Below the pieces are notes generated by a model. That model was not told the DNA's origin. It saw only the letters and a list, made by a program, of their open reading frames with translations, and did no database searches. The translations under genes were made by a program, and so were the position numbers. A stretch of DNA of 64,000 nucleotides from Aerobium sp039839275. GTDB lineage: Bacteria; Pseudomonadota; Alphaproteobacteria; Rhizobiales; Rhizobiaceae. Below are positions 1 to 7,913 of the stretch, one piece after another (positions within the stretch are counted from its first letter, which is position 1; every line of letters begins with the position of its first letter). The DNA lies in contig NZ_JBDOQP010000002.1 in NCBI RefSeq assembly GCF_039839275.1, positions 1,054,001 through 1,118,000 on the forward strand. The letters run 5' to 3'.

Positions 1-1
1 G

Positions 2-184
2 GGCGTCGACGGCCTGAAGACCGGCTACATTCGCGCCTCGGGCTTCAATCTCGCCACCTCCGTCGGGCGCGGCGGTCGCAGGATCGTGGCCGTCGTGATG
101 GGCGGCGAGAGCGCCAAGACCCGCAACCAGCACATGGAAGAGCTGATCGAGGCCTATCTTCCGCAAGCGAGCCTGGGGAGCTGA
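2..184 (+). CDS. D-alanyl-D-alanine carboxypeptidase, C-terminal part (partial)
   Basis: Only the last 60 codons are in the window; the gene runs in from the left edge. The fragment carries the DGLKTGY box, which holds the KTG active-site motif of the SxxK penicillin-binding proteins of peptidase family S11. A strand-forming segment that reads VAVVMGG follows, which is typical of DacA/DacF-type enzymes. These exported enzymes trim the terminal D-Ala from peptidoglycan pentapeptides. The serine and SxN motifs and the signal peptide would lie upstream and cannot be checked here. There is no sign of the long C-terminal amphipathic domain of DacA, so it may be a short family member. Confidence 0.85.
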   Translation, partial: GVDGLKTGYIRASGFNLATSVGRGGRRIVAVVMGGESAKTRNQHMEELIEAYLPQASLGS

Positions 185-208
185 CAGGTCCGCGCCGGGA
201 GGCACCGC

Positions 209-895
209 ATGAGACGTTCGCAGATCAACGCCCTCATCGCCCACGCCGATGATTTCATCCGCTCGTTCGGCCATGTGCTCCCGCCTTTCGCCTATATCAC
301 GCCGCAACAGTTCAAGGCGCGGAAGGCGGACCTTGCCGGCATCATCGACGCCCGGCTCGGTTGGGACGTGACCGACTATGGCAAGGGCGACTTCTCCCGG
401 ACGGGCCTGTTCCTGTTCACGACGCGCAACGGCAACGCCGCGGACCTGAAGACCGGGCGCGGAATGCTCTACGCCGAAAAAATCATGATCTCGCGGCGCG
501 ACCAGATCGCGCCGATGCATCGCCACGACGTCAAGGCGGAGGACATCATCAACCGTGGCGGCGGCACGCTGGCGCTGAAGCTCTTCATGCCGGCGCCGGA
601 CGGCTCCATCGATGATCGCGCTCGGGTTCATGTGCCTTGCGACGGCGTAATGCGCGAACTCGAGGCCGGCGGTGTGCTGCGGCTTGTGCCGGGCGAAAGC
701 GTCACGCTTCTGCCGGGCGTCTGGCACGCGTTCTGGGGTGAGGACAAGGACGTTCTCATTGGCGAGGTTTCGACCGTCAACGACGACGAGACCGACAATG
801 TCTTCGCAGAACCTGTCAGCCGCTTCTCCGCCGTTGAAGAAGACGTCGAACCGACCCATCTCCTGGTTTCGGACTATTCGCGCTGGCTCGGCTGA
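209..895 (+). CDS. D-lyxose/D-mannose ketol-isomerase family protein (cupin)
   Basis: A 228-residue protein whose whole length fits the D-lyxose isomerase family, single-domain cupins that interconvert D-lyxose and D-xylulose (or D-mannose and D-fructose) using a metal held by two His, one Glu and one His. Candidate ligands are in MHRHDVKAED (around residues 105-114) and in the late LLPGVWHAFWGE segment (around 171-182). The start is preceded by a good GGAGG. The next gene, a kinase, begins 12 bases after the stop, so the two are likely co-transcribed. Together they would turn an unusual aldose into a phosphorylated ketose. The exact substrate cannot be told from sequence. Confidence 0.85.
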   Translation: MRRSQINALIAHADDFIRSFGHVLPPFAYITPQQFKARKADLAGIIDARLGWDVTDYGKGDFSRTGLFLFTTRNGNAADLKTGRGMLYAEKIMISRRDQIAPMHRHDVKAEDIINRGGGTLALKLFMPAPDGSIDDRARVHVPCDGVMRELEAGGVLRLVPGESVTLLPGVWHAFWGEDKDVLIGEVSTVNDDETDNVFAEPVSRFSAVEEDVEPTHLLVSDYSRWLG

Positions 896-907
896 CAGGA
901 GGAAGGC

Positions 908-1525
908 ATGAGCGATATCGCGCATCTGGCGGCCACACTTTTCCGCAAGGCTGCCGGCGCACGCCGCATCATCGTGGCGGTGGCGGGCGCACCCGGTGCC
1001 GGCAAATCAGCTTTCGCCGAGGCGCTCCTGCCGCTGCTGCCCGAGGGGTCAGCCGCACTGGTCCCGATGGACGGTTTCCATTATGACAATGCCGTTCTTT
1101 CGGAGCGCGGCATGCTTGCCCGGAAAGGCGCTCCGGAGAGCTTCGATTTCGAGGGATTTCGGCATCTTCTTACGCGCTTGAAGCAGGCGGACTCGGACGT
1201 CGCAATACCGATCTTCGAGCGTAAGTCCGATTTTGCGCGGGCCGGAGGCCGGGTCGTGCCGGCCGACGCGCGGTTCATCGTCGTCGAAGGGAACTATCTG
1301 CTGTTCGACGAGAGCCCCTGGTACGGCCTGTCGCCGCTGATCGACCATTCGGTGTGGCTCGACGTGCCGATGGCCGAGCTCGAGCGGCGCCTGCTCCAGC
1401 GCTGGCTCGACCATGGGCTGTCCCTGGAGGACGCGCGGCACAGGACATTTTCCAACGACTTGCCGAACGCCCAGCGGATTCTGGCGCGGCTGCGCCAGCC
1501 GGATACCATCATCAAGAATGGATAA
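908..1525 (+). CDS. FrcK/uridine kinase-like P-loop kinase
   Basis: A 205-residue P-loop kinase. Walker A is GAPGAGKSAF near residues 27-36, followed by an MDGFHYDN segment like that of the uridine kinase/phosphoribulokinase/pantothenate kinase superfamily, and a VVEGNYLL strand near residue 120. The closest relatives I recall are the FrcK proteins of rhizobial fructose-uptake operons, whose substrate is poorly defined. The gene follows the isomerase by 12 bases with an AGGAGG ribosome site between them, so it probably phosphorylates the ketose product. The coding sequence stops 15 bases before the convergent aldolase gene. Family confident, substrate inferred. Confidence 0.8.
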   Translation: MSDIAHLAATLFRKAAGARRIIVAVAGAPGAGKSAFAEALLPLLPEGSAALVPMDGFHYDNAVLSERGMLARKGAPESFDFEGFRHLLTRLKQADSDVAIPIFERKSDFARAGGRVVPADARFIVVEGNYLLFDESPWYGLSPLIDHSVWLDVPMAELERRLLQRWLDHGLSLEDARHRTFSNDLPNAQRILARLRQPDTIIKNG

Positions 1526-1539
1526 GGTATCCGGACCGG

Positions 1540-2310
1540 TCAGTTTCGGTAGTTCGAGCCTTCTTCATCCAGGATCGCCTTGAGTTCCTGGAGGTGGCGC
1601 GAGGCGTTGTCGACGGGGTACTCGTCCATCTGACGGGCCACCGTCTCGGCCACCTCGTCCGGCAGCCCCCGCAGCGGTTGGCCGGTCCAAAGCGCCTTGA
1701 TGTAGGTCTCGCAGGCGCGCTCGAAATAATAGAGCCGGTCGAACGTATCGCCGACGGTGTCGCCAATCACCAGCACGCCGTGATTGCCCATCACCATGAC
1801 CTTGGCCTTCGGATCGGACAAGAGAGCCGAGCAGCGCTCGCCCTCTTCCTCGAAGGCGAGACCGCCATAGTGCTCGTCTACCACAACGCGGTTGAAGAAC
1901 ATCGCCGAGTTCTGGTCGATCGCCGGCAGCCGTGAATCGGCCAAGGAGGCGAGAACCGTGGCGTGAACCGAGTGGACATGCATGACGCAGCGAGCATGCG
2001 GGCAATTGCGATGGATCGCGCCATGCAGGCCCCATGCGGTCGGATCGGGCGCATCCGGGCGATCCATGGTGGACGGATCGTCGGCGTCGACCAGCAGCAG
2101 GTCGCTCGCCTTGATGCGGGAGAAATGCCGCTGGTTGGGATTGATGAGAAGCTGCGTGCCCTGGTCATTGACCGCCAGCGAGAAGTGGTTGGCGACGGCC
2201 TCGTGCATGTTGAGCCGCGCTGTCCAGCGGAAGGCGGCCGCAAGGTCGGCCCTCTCCTCCTCATGCGGCATGTTCGAACGGCTTCGTTTGGAAAACTGGG
2301 TGACGCTCAT
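1540..2310 (-). CDS. Class II aldolase/adducin family protein
   Basis: A 256-residue protein of the zinc-dependent class II aldolase/adducin-head family, which includes fuculose-1-phosphate aldolase and ribulose-5-phosphate 4-epimerase. The metal site is visible as the CVMHVHS motif near residue 110 and GNHGVLV near residue 175. The adducin-like N-terminus (RWTARLNMHEAVANHFS) places it closer to the uncharacterised bacterial adducin-domain proteins than to AraD. It lies 45 bases downstream of ureG in the same direction and may be read through from the urease operon, although no functional link to urease is known. Reaction not assigned. Confidence 0.85.
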   Translation of the reverse strand: MSVTQFSKRSRSNMPHEEERADLAAAFRWTARLNMHEAVANHFSLAVNDQGTQLLINPNQRHFSRIKASDLLLVDADDPSTMDRPDAPDPTAWGLHGAIHRNCPHARCVMHVHSVHATVLASLADSRLPAIDQNSAMFFNRVVVDEHYGGLAFEEEGERCSALLSDPKAKVMVMGNHGVLVIGDTVGDTFDRLYYFERACETYIKALWTGQPLRGLPDEVAETVARQMDEYPVDNASRHLQELKAILDEEGSNYRN

Positions 2311-2355
2311 CTGCGATGCCTCTGGCTGAATGGGGGTGTGTCGAGCATGGCCCGG

Positions 2356-2997
2356 TCAGGCGCTCGCCGCAACCGGCTTTGGTTGCGTCAGTCCGCCATG
2401 CTCGAGGATGTAGCTGACGACCTCGTCGAGGCCCTTGCCGCGCGACAGGTCGGTGAAGCCGAAAGCCCGGCCTTGCCGCATGCGGTTCGCGTCGCTTTGC
2501 ATGACGTCGAGATTGACGTTCACATAGGGCGCGAGATCGGACTTGTTGATGACGAGGAAGTCTGACCGGGTGATGCCGGGGCCGCCCTTGCGCGGTATCT
2601 CCTCGCCCTGGCAGACCGAGATCACGTAAAGCGTCAGGTCTGCGAGGTCTGGAGAAAACGTGGCGGCGAGATTGTCGCCGCCAGACTCGATGAAGACGAT
2701 GTCGAGGTCGGGAAATTTCTCCCGCATCGTCGCGATCGCCTGGAGGTTGATCGACGCGTCTTCGCGTATCGCGGTATGCGGGCAGCCTCCTGTCTCGACG
2801 CCCATGATGCGTTCTTCGGGCAGCGCCTGGAGGCGCGCCAGCATCATCGCGTCTTCCTTGGTGTAGATGTCGTTGGTGATGACGGCGATGGAAAAGTCGC
2901 TGCTCAGCGCCTTGCACAGCTTCTCGGTCAGCGTCGTCTTGCCGGAGCCGACTGGTCCGCCGATGCCGATGCGCAGTGGTCCGTTGGGAGATGTCAT
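2356..2997 (-). CDS. ureG: Urease accessory GTPase UreG
   Basis: A 213-residue SIMIBI-class GTPase that powers nickel delivery to apo-urease in the UreD-UreF-UreG complex. The P-loop GPVGSGKT is at residues 14-21. The nickel-binding CPH motif is at residues 72-74 in VETGGCPHT. A D-box (ESGGDN) and a guanine-specificity NKSD (VINKSDL) are also visible. It lacks the His-rich N-terminal extension seen in some UreG proteins; in this operon that metal store is on UreE. Its ATG overlaps the ureF stop by 4 bases, so translation is coupled. Confidence 0.98.
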   Translation of the reverse strand: MTSPNGPLRIGIGGPVGSGKTTLTEKLCKALSSDFSIAVITNDIYTKEDAMMLARLQALPEERIMGVETGGCPHTAIREDASINLQAIATMREKFPDLDIVFIESGGDNLAATFSPDLADLTLYVISVCQGEEIPRKGGPGITRSDFLVINKSDLAPYVNVNLDVMQSDANRMRQGRAFGFTDLSRGKGLDEVVSYILEHGGLTQPKPVAASA

Positions 2998-3701
2998 GAT
3001 CTGAACAGCCTCGAATACAGGGTCTCGTGTTTCATGGCGGCGATTTCGGCCAGGATCGTGGCAGAGCCGAGATCGTCGAGCGTCGATGCGGCCGCCCGCG
3101 CCGCAGTCTCGATGATCGGACGTTCAAGACGAGCGAGGGTCGCAACAGCGTCGCCCTGACCGATCACTGAGAGCCTTATGGCCGCCTGTAGCTGGTTTGT
3201 CGCGAAGGCCTGCAGGAAGGCCGCCAGCGTGGTCTCAAGATCGATGCCGTGATAGCCTGCAAGGGCGCCTACCGCCACGCAATAGGGGCAGTCCTCGGGC
3301 AATTCGTCGCGAATGCCGCCACCCCAGCTTGCCGCGGCCTTGAGGAAGGCGTTTCCTTGCAAGGTGGATTCGCGGTGGCGCTGGAGACTGCCGGCCATCG
3401 CCTGCGCCAGTTCCGCCTCGTCGTGCGGCGTAGTACCCGACCCCGCCTTGCGCCAGCTCTCGGCCAGCACGACCGCATCGTTCCACGCCGAGCCGCAGAT
3501 CAGCAGCGCGTCTATCCAGTCGGCCAGGCTGGCTGCGTCTTGCACCTGCCCATCATGAACGGCACGTTCCAACCCGTGGCTGTAGCTGAACGAGCCCACC
3601 GGGAAGGCCGGCGAAAGCCAGGCCATGAGACGGAGCAGGGCCGCCTCGCCAGCGTGTTCAGTGGTCGTGGTGAAGCTGGTCGTCATGATGGTGATGACCA
3701 T
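2994..3701 (-). CDS. ureF: Urease accessory protein UreF
   Basis: A 235-residue mostly helical protein with the diagnostic LSPAFPVGSFSYSHGLE segment near residues 29-45. UreF bridges UreD and UreG and acts as the checkpoint for GTP-dependent nickel insertion. The first ATG (3701) lies 44 bases inside ureE; a second ATG at 3686 is also possible, and both are within the region encoding the ureE His-rich tail. As a result the first residues of UreF are an atypical run rich in Thr and Ile (VITIMTTSFTTTT). The 3' end overlaps ureG by 4 bases. Product certain, start approximate. Confidence 0.96.
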   Translation of the reverse strand: MVITIMTTSFTTTTEHAGEAALLRLMAWLSPAFPVGSFSYSHGLERAVHDGQVQDAASLADWIDALLICGSAWNDAVVLAESWRKAGSGTTPHDEAELAQAMAGSLQRHRESTLQGNAFLKAAASWGGGIRDELPEDCPYCVAVGALAGYHGIDLETTLAAFLQAFATNQLQAAIRLSVIGQGDAVATLARLERPIIETAARAAASTLDDLGSATILAEIAAMKHETLYSRLFRS

Positions 3702-4182
3702 GCGAGTAGCCTTGACCAGAATAGGCGCCGCGCACCGGCACGAACGGCGCGGTGATGTCGCGCACGGTCGCGCCCAGCCCTTCGAGCATCGCCTTGATGA
3801 CGTGGTCGCGCAGTATCAGAATGCGGCCAGTCTCGATCTGCGCGGCGAGATGGCGGTTGCCGATGTGCCAGCAGAGTTCCGCGAGATGAAGCTGGTCGCG
3901 GGCCGTGATCTCGTAGACCTCTTCCGCCGCCGCCGCGATGCCGGCGCGACGGCCGTCATCGAGCACGAGCACGTCGCCATCTTCGAGCGCCACCGGTTCA
4001 GGCAGGTCGACCAGAACCTTCTCGCCGCCCGACAGCACGAGTACGCGCCGGCGCAGGTGCCGTTCGTCATGTGCCAGCGTTGCCATGTCGAACGGCTTCG
4101 GTCCGGCCTGAGCCTCGGAGGCACGCAGGAATGAGCCGGCGCGCGGAAAACTGGTGAAATCCTGCTGGATATTGAGCTTCAA
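3658..4182 (-). CDS. ureE: Urease accessory nickel chaperone UreE
   Basis: UreE is the dimeric metallochaperone that passes nickel to UreG. The body shows the family signature TLAHDERHLRRRV and WHIGNRHLAAQIE, then LRDHVIKAMLEGLGATV, and ends in a His-rich nickel-binding tail (HGHHHHDD). Similarity to rhizobial UreE extends upstream of the first in-frame internal Met, to the SFLRASEA segment, so I place the start at TTG 4182. It has an AGGAAG ribosome site 7 bases upstream and its TTGA overlaps the stop of the preceding GST gene, giving 174 residues. A shorter form from the internal Met is the alternative. The His tail overlaps the start of ureF. Confidence 0.93.
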   Translation of the reverse strand: MKLNIQQDFTSFPRAGSFLRASEAQAGPKPFDMATLAHDERHLRRRVLVLSGGEKVLVDLPEPVALEDGDVLVLDDGRRAGIAAAAEEVYEITARDQLHLAELCWHIGNRHLAAQIETGRILILRDHVIKAMLEGLGATVRDITAPFVPVRGAYSGQGYSHGHHHHDDQLHHDH

Positions 4183-4781
4183 GCGACCGCTTCCTCTCTT
4201 GCCCGCGCTCGCGCGAGTGCCGGCCGGCCCAGCACCCTGTCGAAATAGGCGTTGACGCGGTCCGAGTTGATCTCGAAGCGGGCGCCGCGTGCCCATTGGC
4301 CACAATGGCCAAGAATGACGTCTGCGGCAGTAAACCGGTCGCCCATGGCGAATTGATGGTCGCCCAGCCGCGCGTCCAGAGACCGGATCTCGCGCGTGAA
4401 TTCAGCCGTTGTCCACGGACCGACATCGACGCGCTCCTCCTCCGAAAGCAGCATGCGGTGCTTGAGCTTGTTCCACAGCGGCGCCTCGAGCTCCGACTGG
4501 GCGAAGAATAGCCAGGCATTGAGGTGGGCGCGCTCGGCCAGCGTCTCGGCGCCCATGCGCTTTTCGGGATGCTTGTCGGCCAGATAGGCGCAGATGGCGG
4601 CGGAGTCGGTGACCACCACCTCGCCATCGACCAGCGCCGGGGCCTTGCCGGAAGGATTGTAGCGGCGCATCTCGTCCGTGTGCTGCTTGGTCTTGACGAT
4701 CTGGTAGGGCTGGCCGAGCTCTTCCAGCATCCAGGTGACGCGGATGAGGCGGGAACCGGGTGATCCGATGGCCTGGTACAT
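4179..4781 (-). CDS. Glutathione S-transferase family protein inside the urease operon
   Basis: A 200-residue GST-fold protein. The thioredoxin-like N-terminal domain has a short SPGSRLIR stretch where the catalytic residue usually lies, NPSGKAPALV with the conserved cis-proline, and the glutathione-binding VVTDSAAICAYLAD (about residues 55-70). The helical C-terminal half includes the conserved FTAADVILG N-capping box. Start at ATG 4781 has a strong GGGAGG upstream. It sits between a monooxygenase-like gene and ureE, and its stop codon overlaps the ureE TTG start, so it is translationally tied to urease maturation genes. No role in urease assembly is known for GSTs. Substrate unknown. Confidence 0.88.
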   Translation of the reverse strand: MYQAIGSPGSRLIRVTWMLEELGQPYQIVKTKQHTDEMRRYNPSGKAPALVDGEVVVTDSAAICAYLADKHPEKRMGAETLAERAHLNAWLFFAQSELEAPLWNKLKHRMLLSEEERVDVGPWTTAEFTREIRSLDARLGDHQFAMGDRFTAADVILGHCGQWARGARFEINSDRVNAYFDRVLGRPALARARAREEAVA

Positions 4782-4812
4782 GTCTGTCTTTCCTCCCTTT
4801 GCGTGTTCGAGC

Positions 4813-5109
4813 CTAGAACTGCTCGATTCGCTCGGGATGGACAATCTCGATTCGACGCTCGACCAGGTAGGGCGCGCTCGCCTCTCGCCACGTCTCGAGG
4901 TGCGGCTGCTTGGAGTGGGCGGTCAGGTCTTCGCGGGTCTCCCATTTCTCGACGAAGATCACCTTTTCGGGATTGTCGAGGCTGGCGAAGAGTTCGTAGG
5001 AAATGCACCCTTTCTCCTTGCGGGTCTCCACGATGCACGCGGCAGCGGGAGCCCAAAGCGCCTCGAGCGCGCCAGGCTTGATGGTAAGGGTTGCAACGAC
5101 GTAGATCAT
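4813..5109 (-). CDS. Antibiotic biosynthesis monooxygenase (ABM) domain protein
   Basis: A 98-residue dimeric alpha/beta-barrel (ABM fold) protein. The N-terminus reads MIYVVATLTIKPG, followed by a central CISYELF strand and FVEKWETREDLTAH, the usual core of YgiN-like quinol monooxygenases. Such enzymes oxidise quinols or small phenolics without a cofactor, but most members are uncharacterised. It is 39 bases downstream of ureC and 31 bases upstream of the GST gene, so it is probably part of the same transcript. Why a small oxygenase and a GST should travel with urease is not known. Confidence 0.85.
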   Translation of the reverse strand: MIYVVATLTIKPGALEALWAPAAACIVETRKEKGCISYELFASLDNPEKVIFVEKWETREDLTAHSKQPHLETWREASAPYLVERRIEIVHPERIEQF

Positions 5110-5148
5110 GAAGAGAGCGCCCCCCGGCTGGTTTCGATCGGCGGCAAG

Positions 5149-6861
5149 CTAGAACAGAAAATAGCGTTGCGCCATGGGCAGTACCGTAGCGGGTTCGCAT
5201 GTCAGCAATTCGCCGTCGGCGCGGACCTCGTAAGTTTCGGGATCGACTTCGACATGGGGAGTCGCATCGTTGAGCACCATCGAGTGCTTGCCGATGCCGC
5301 CGCGGGTGTTTTCCACCGCAACCATGGCCTTTTCCACGCCGAGCCGGTTCTTCAGGTCGAAGTCCAGTGCCGCCTGACTGACGAAGGTGACGGACGTGTT
5401 GGTGATCGCCTTGCCGAAGGCGCCGAACATCGGCCGCATGTGCACGGGTTGTGGCGTCGGAATGGATGCGTTTGGATCGCCCATGGGAGCGGCCGCGATC
5501 ATGCCGCCAATCAGCACCATATCGGGCTTGACGCCGAAGAATGCCGGGCTCCACAGGACGAGGTCGGCGCGCTTGCCCACCTCGATCGACCCGATCTGCT
5601 TGGAAATGCCGTGTGCGATGGCGGGATTGATGGTGTATTTCGCGATATATCGGCGAACGCGGAAGTTGTCGTTGTCGCCCGTCTCGTCGGGAAGGCTACC
5701 GCGCTGGCGCTTCATCTTGTCGGCGGTCTGCCAGGTGCGGATGATCACCTCGCCGATACGGCCCATCGCCTGACTGTCGGAAGAGATGATCGAGAACGCG
5801 CCGATGTCGTGCAGGATGTCCTCCGCCGCGATCGTTTCCTTGCGGATGCGGCTCTCGGCGAAGGCAATGTCCTCGGGGATCGACGGCGACAGATGGTGGC
5901 ACACCATGAGCATGTCGAGATGCTCGGCGATTGTGTTGACCGTGTAGGGCCGCGTCGGATTGGTGGACGACGGAATGACGTTGGGAAGCCCGCAGACCTT
6001 GATGATGTCCGGTGCATGGCCGCCGCCCGCCCCCTCGGTGTGGAACGCGTGGATGGTGCGCCCCTTGAAGGCGGCGACGGTATCCTCGACGAAACCACTC
6101 TCGTTGAGCGTGTCCGTGTGGATCATCACCTGGACGTCGTAATTGTCGGCGACCGTCAGGCAATTGTCGATCGCCGCCGGTGTCGTGCCCCAGTCCTCGT
6201 GCAGCTTCAGCGCGCACGCGCCGCCGAGGATCATCTCCTCGAGCGCGGCCGGCCGGGAGGCGTTGCCCTTTGCCGAAAGGCCGATGTTCATCGGGAAAGC
6301 ATCGAAGCTCTGGATCATGCGCCCGATATGCCACGGACCCGGGGTACAGGTGGTGGCGAGTGTGCCGTGAGCGGGACCGGTACCGCCGCCCAGCATGGTC
6401 GTCAGCCCCGCCATCAGCGCCTCGTCGATCTGTTGCGGGCAGATGAAATGTATATGGGCGTCGAAGCCGCCTGCGGTGAGGATCCTGCCTTCGCCGGCGA
6501 TGACTTCGGTGCCCGGCCCGACGATGATGGTCACGCCCGGTTGCGTATCTGGATTGCCGGCCTTGCCGATACCGGCGATGCGGCCGTCCCTGAGGCCGAT
6601 GTCGGCTTTGTAAATGCCGGTCGAATCGACCACCAGCGCGTTGGTGATGACCGTGTCGACGGCGCCCTCGGCGCGGCTCGCCTGGCTTTGGCCCATGCCG
6701 TCGCGGATGACCTTGCCGCCGCCGAACTTGACCTCCTCGCCATAGGTGGTGAAGTCCTTCTCGACCTCGATGAAGAGTTCGGTGTCGGCGAGGCGCACCT
6801 TGTCGCCCACCGTCGGACCGAACATCTGCGCATAGGAGGATCGCGGGATTCTGGCTGGCAT
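5149..6861 (-). CDS. ureC: Urease alpha subunit UreC (catalytic)
   Basis: A 570-residue catalytic subunit, the normal length for the three-subunit bacterial form. All nickel-site residues are present: H136 and H138 in GGFDAHIHF, the carbamylated lysine K219 in CALKLHEDWG, H248 in MIHTD, H274 in AFHTEG and D362 in SSDSQ. The flap cysteine C321 and catalytic H322 are in VCHHL. It hydrolyses urea to ammonia and carbamate in the cytoplasm. Start at ATG 6861 gives the standard N-terminus (MPARIPRSSYAQMFGPTVGDK); the open frame extends further upstream but without family similarity. It is separated from ureB by 735 bases that hold an opposite-strand gene. Confidence 0.98.
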   Translation of the reverse strand: MPARIPRSSYAQMFGPTVGDKVRLADTELFIEVEKDFTTYGEEVKFGGGKVIRDGMGQSQASRAEGAVDTVITNALVVDSTGIYKADIGLRDGRIAGIGKAGNPDTQPGVTIIVGPGTEVIAGEGRILTAGGFDAHIHFICPQQIDEALMAGLTTMLGGGTGPAHGTLATTCTPGPWHIGRMIQSFDAFPMNIGLSAKGNASRPAALEEMILGGACALKLHEDWGTTPAAIDNCLTVADNYDVQVMIHTDTLNESGFVEDTVAAFKGRTIHAFHTEGAGGGHAPDIIKVCGLPNVIPSSTNPTRPYTVNTIAEHLDMLMVCHHLSPSIPEDIAFAESRIRKETIAAEDILHDIGAFSIISSDSQAMGRIGEVIIRTWQTADKMKRQRGSLPDETGDNDNFRVRRYIAKYTINPAIAHGISKQIGSIEVGKRADLVLWSPAFFGVKPDMVLIGGMIAAAPMGDPNASIPTPQPVHMRPMFGAFGKAITNTSVTFVSQAALDFDLKNRLGVEKAMVAVENTRGGIGKHSMVLNDATPHVEVDPETYEVRADGELLTCEPATVLPMAQRYFLF

Positions 6862-7078
6862 CTGTCTTCCCCGTTCAAGAGTTCCGGTGCGCTTCAGGCA
6901 CTCGCGACGTCGTAGCCTTGCGGTGCGCTTGCCCTTGCGTCGACGTAATGCTGCTGGTAGCTCGACCTCGCGCTGGCGCCGACGACCGCCTGAAATCCAG
7001 ACGCAACAAACCTGCTTCTCGTGCGTTCGGGCCTTTGATGCGGCGCCTCGCGTCAGCATAGGAAATGGAGCTATAATC

Positions 7079-7570
7079 TTGATCACAGCAACGATCGATC
7101 GCATCAGCACCGGCTGGATCCACGCCGCCGCCGCAGCCGCTTTCCTCGTCGCGTCTGCGCCCAACGTGGCGTTGATGGCTCAGGGCCTCGAGGCAGACGG
7201 TGCAATCGATGCCATTGTCGGATCCGACGTCACCACGGGTGAGGAAGCCGTCACGGCCGACGAAGCGAGAATCGTGGCGGCGATCGAGCGGACCACGGAA
7301 AATGCCGCAGAGGTGCGAAAGCGTTTCGCACTCAACAGTCTCGAGATCGTCTTCCTGCCGGACCTCGACGAGAAAACCACCACGATCGACGAAAAGCTCG
7401 TCGAGTACGAGCCGCAGATCGAGGAACTTCGAACCGAAATCCAGGGTAGCGCTCTGTTCTACCATGCGGTCGATTCGCGCTCCGTTCTGCTCACAGACAT
7501 CATCGCGATCGAGTTCGACGACGCGGACAACGCAACCATCTTCGTGGCCGGCCAAGACCCCGAGAACTGA
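7079..7570 (+). CDS. Predicted exported protein of unknown function, antisense-oriented within the urease operon
   Basis: An open frame on the plus strand between ureB and ureC, both minus. From TTG 7079 (GGAG 8 bases upstream) it encodes 163 residues: an N-terminal hydrophobic segment rich in alanine (WIHAAAAAAFLVASAP) that looks like a signal peptide, then an acidic domain (LEADGAIDAIVGSD, EERT/EEAVTADEAR-like stretches, IEFDDADNATIFVAGQD). The acidic composition argues for a real protein rather than a shadow frame. I do not recognise the family. No ATG is available before the hydrophobic segment, and a TATAAT sits at 7072-7077, too close for a TTG start, so the start is uncertain. A 240-codon minus-strand frame covers the same DNA but has no protein-like character. 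Confidence 0.6.
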   Translation: MITATIDRISTGWIHAAAAAAFLVASAPNVALMAQGLEADGAIDAIVGSDVTTGEEAVTADEARIVAAIERTTENAAEVRKRFALNSLEIVFLPDLDEKTTTIDEKLVEYEPQIEELRTEIQGSALFYHAVDSRSVLLTDIIAIEFDDADNATIFVAGQDPEN

Positions 7571-7596
7571 ACAGCGCGGCTCTCGCGTCTGCTGCA

Positions 7597-7902
7597 CTAG
7601 AGCTTCCCCATGATCTGCTGGCGGAACCCGTAGACGGTGCGTGAGCCGCCGAGTGGCACCAGCGTGACATCGCGCTCCTGGCCCGGTTCGAAGCGCACGG
7701 CGGTTCCCGATGCGATATCGAGGCGCATGCCGCGTGCCTTGTCGCGGTCAAACGAAAGCGCGCCGTTGGTTTCATGGAAATGATAGTGGCTGCCGACCTG
7801 GATGGGCCGGTCACCGGTATTCGCGACCTTGATCGTCACGGTCGGCGCCCCGACATTGAGTTCGATATCGCCCTTGGCGGTGATTATTTCTCCCGGGATC
7901 AT
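7597..7902 (-). CDS. ureB: Urease beta subunit UreB
   Basis: A 101-residue structural subunit of the (UreABC)3 enzyme. It begins MIPGEIITAKGDIELN and carries the conserved VANTGDRPIQVGSHYHFHETN segment and the SGTAVRFEPG strand, ending FRQQIMGKL. The frame is open further upstream but ATG 7902 gives the standard family length. It follows ureJ by 11 bases. Downstream the operon is interrupted by the opposite-strand gene before ureC. Confidence 0.97.
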   Translation of the reverse strand: MIPGEIITAKGDIELNVGAPTVTIKVANTGDRPIQVGSHYHFHETNGALSFDRDKARGMRLDIASGTAVRFEPGQERDVTLVPLGGSRTVYGFRQQIMGKL

Positions 7903-7913
7903 CGTCGCCACCT

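Noticed and set aside
4735..6915. A 726-codon plus-strand open frame opposite ureC, the ABM gene and the GST gene
   Set aside because: It lies antisense to recognised urease genes, and its composition (Asp/Arg/His-rich, no domains) is that of a GC-rich shadow frame.
6875..7597. A 240-codon minus-strand frame in the ureB-ureC gap
   Set aside because: Would keep urease gene direction, but it has no signal or domain character and is rich in Arg and Cys, while the plus-strand frame has a signal-peptide-like start and an acidic domain.
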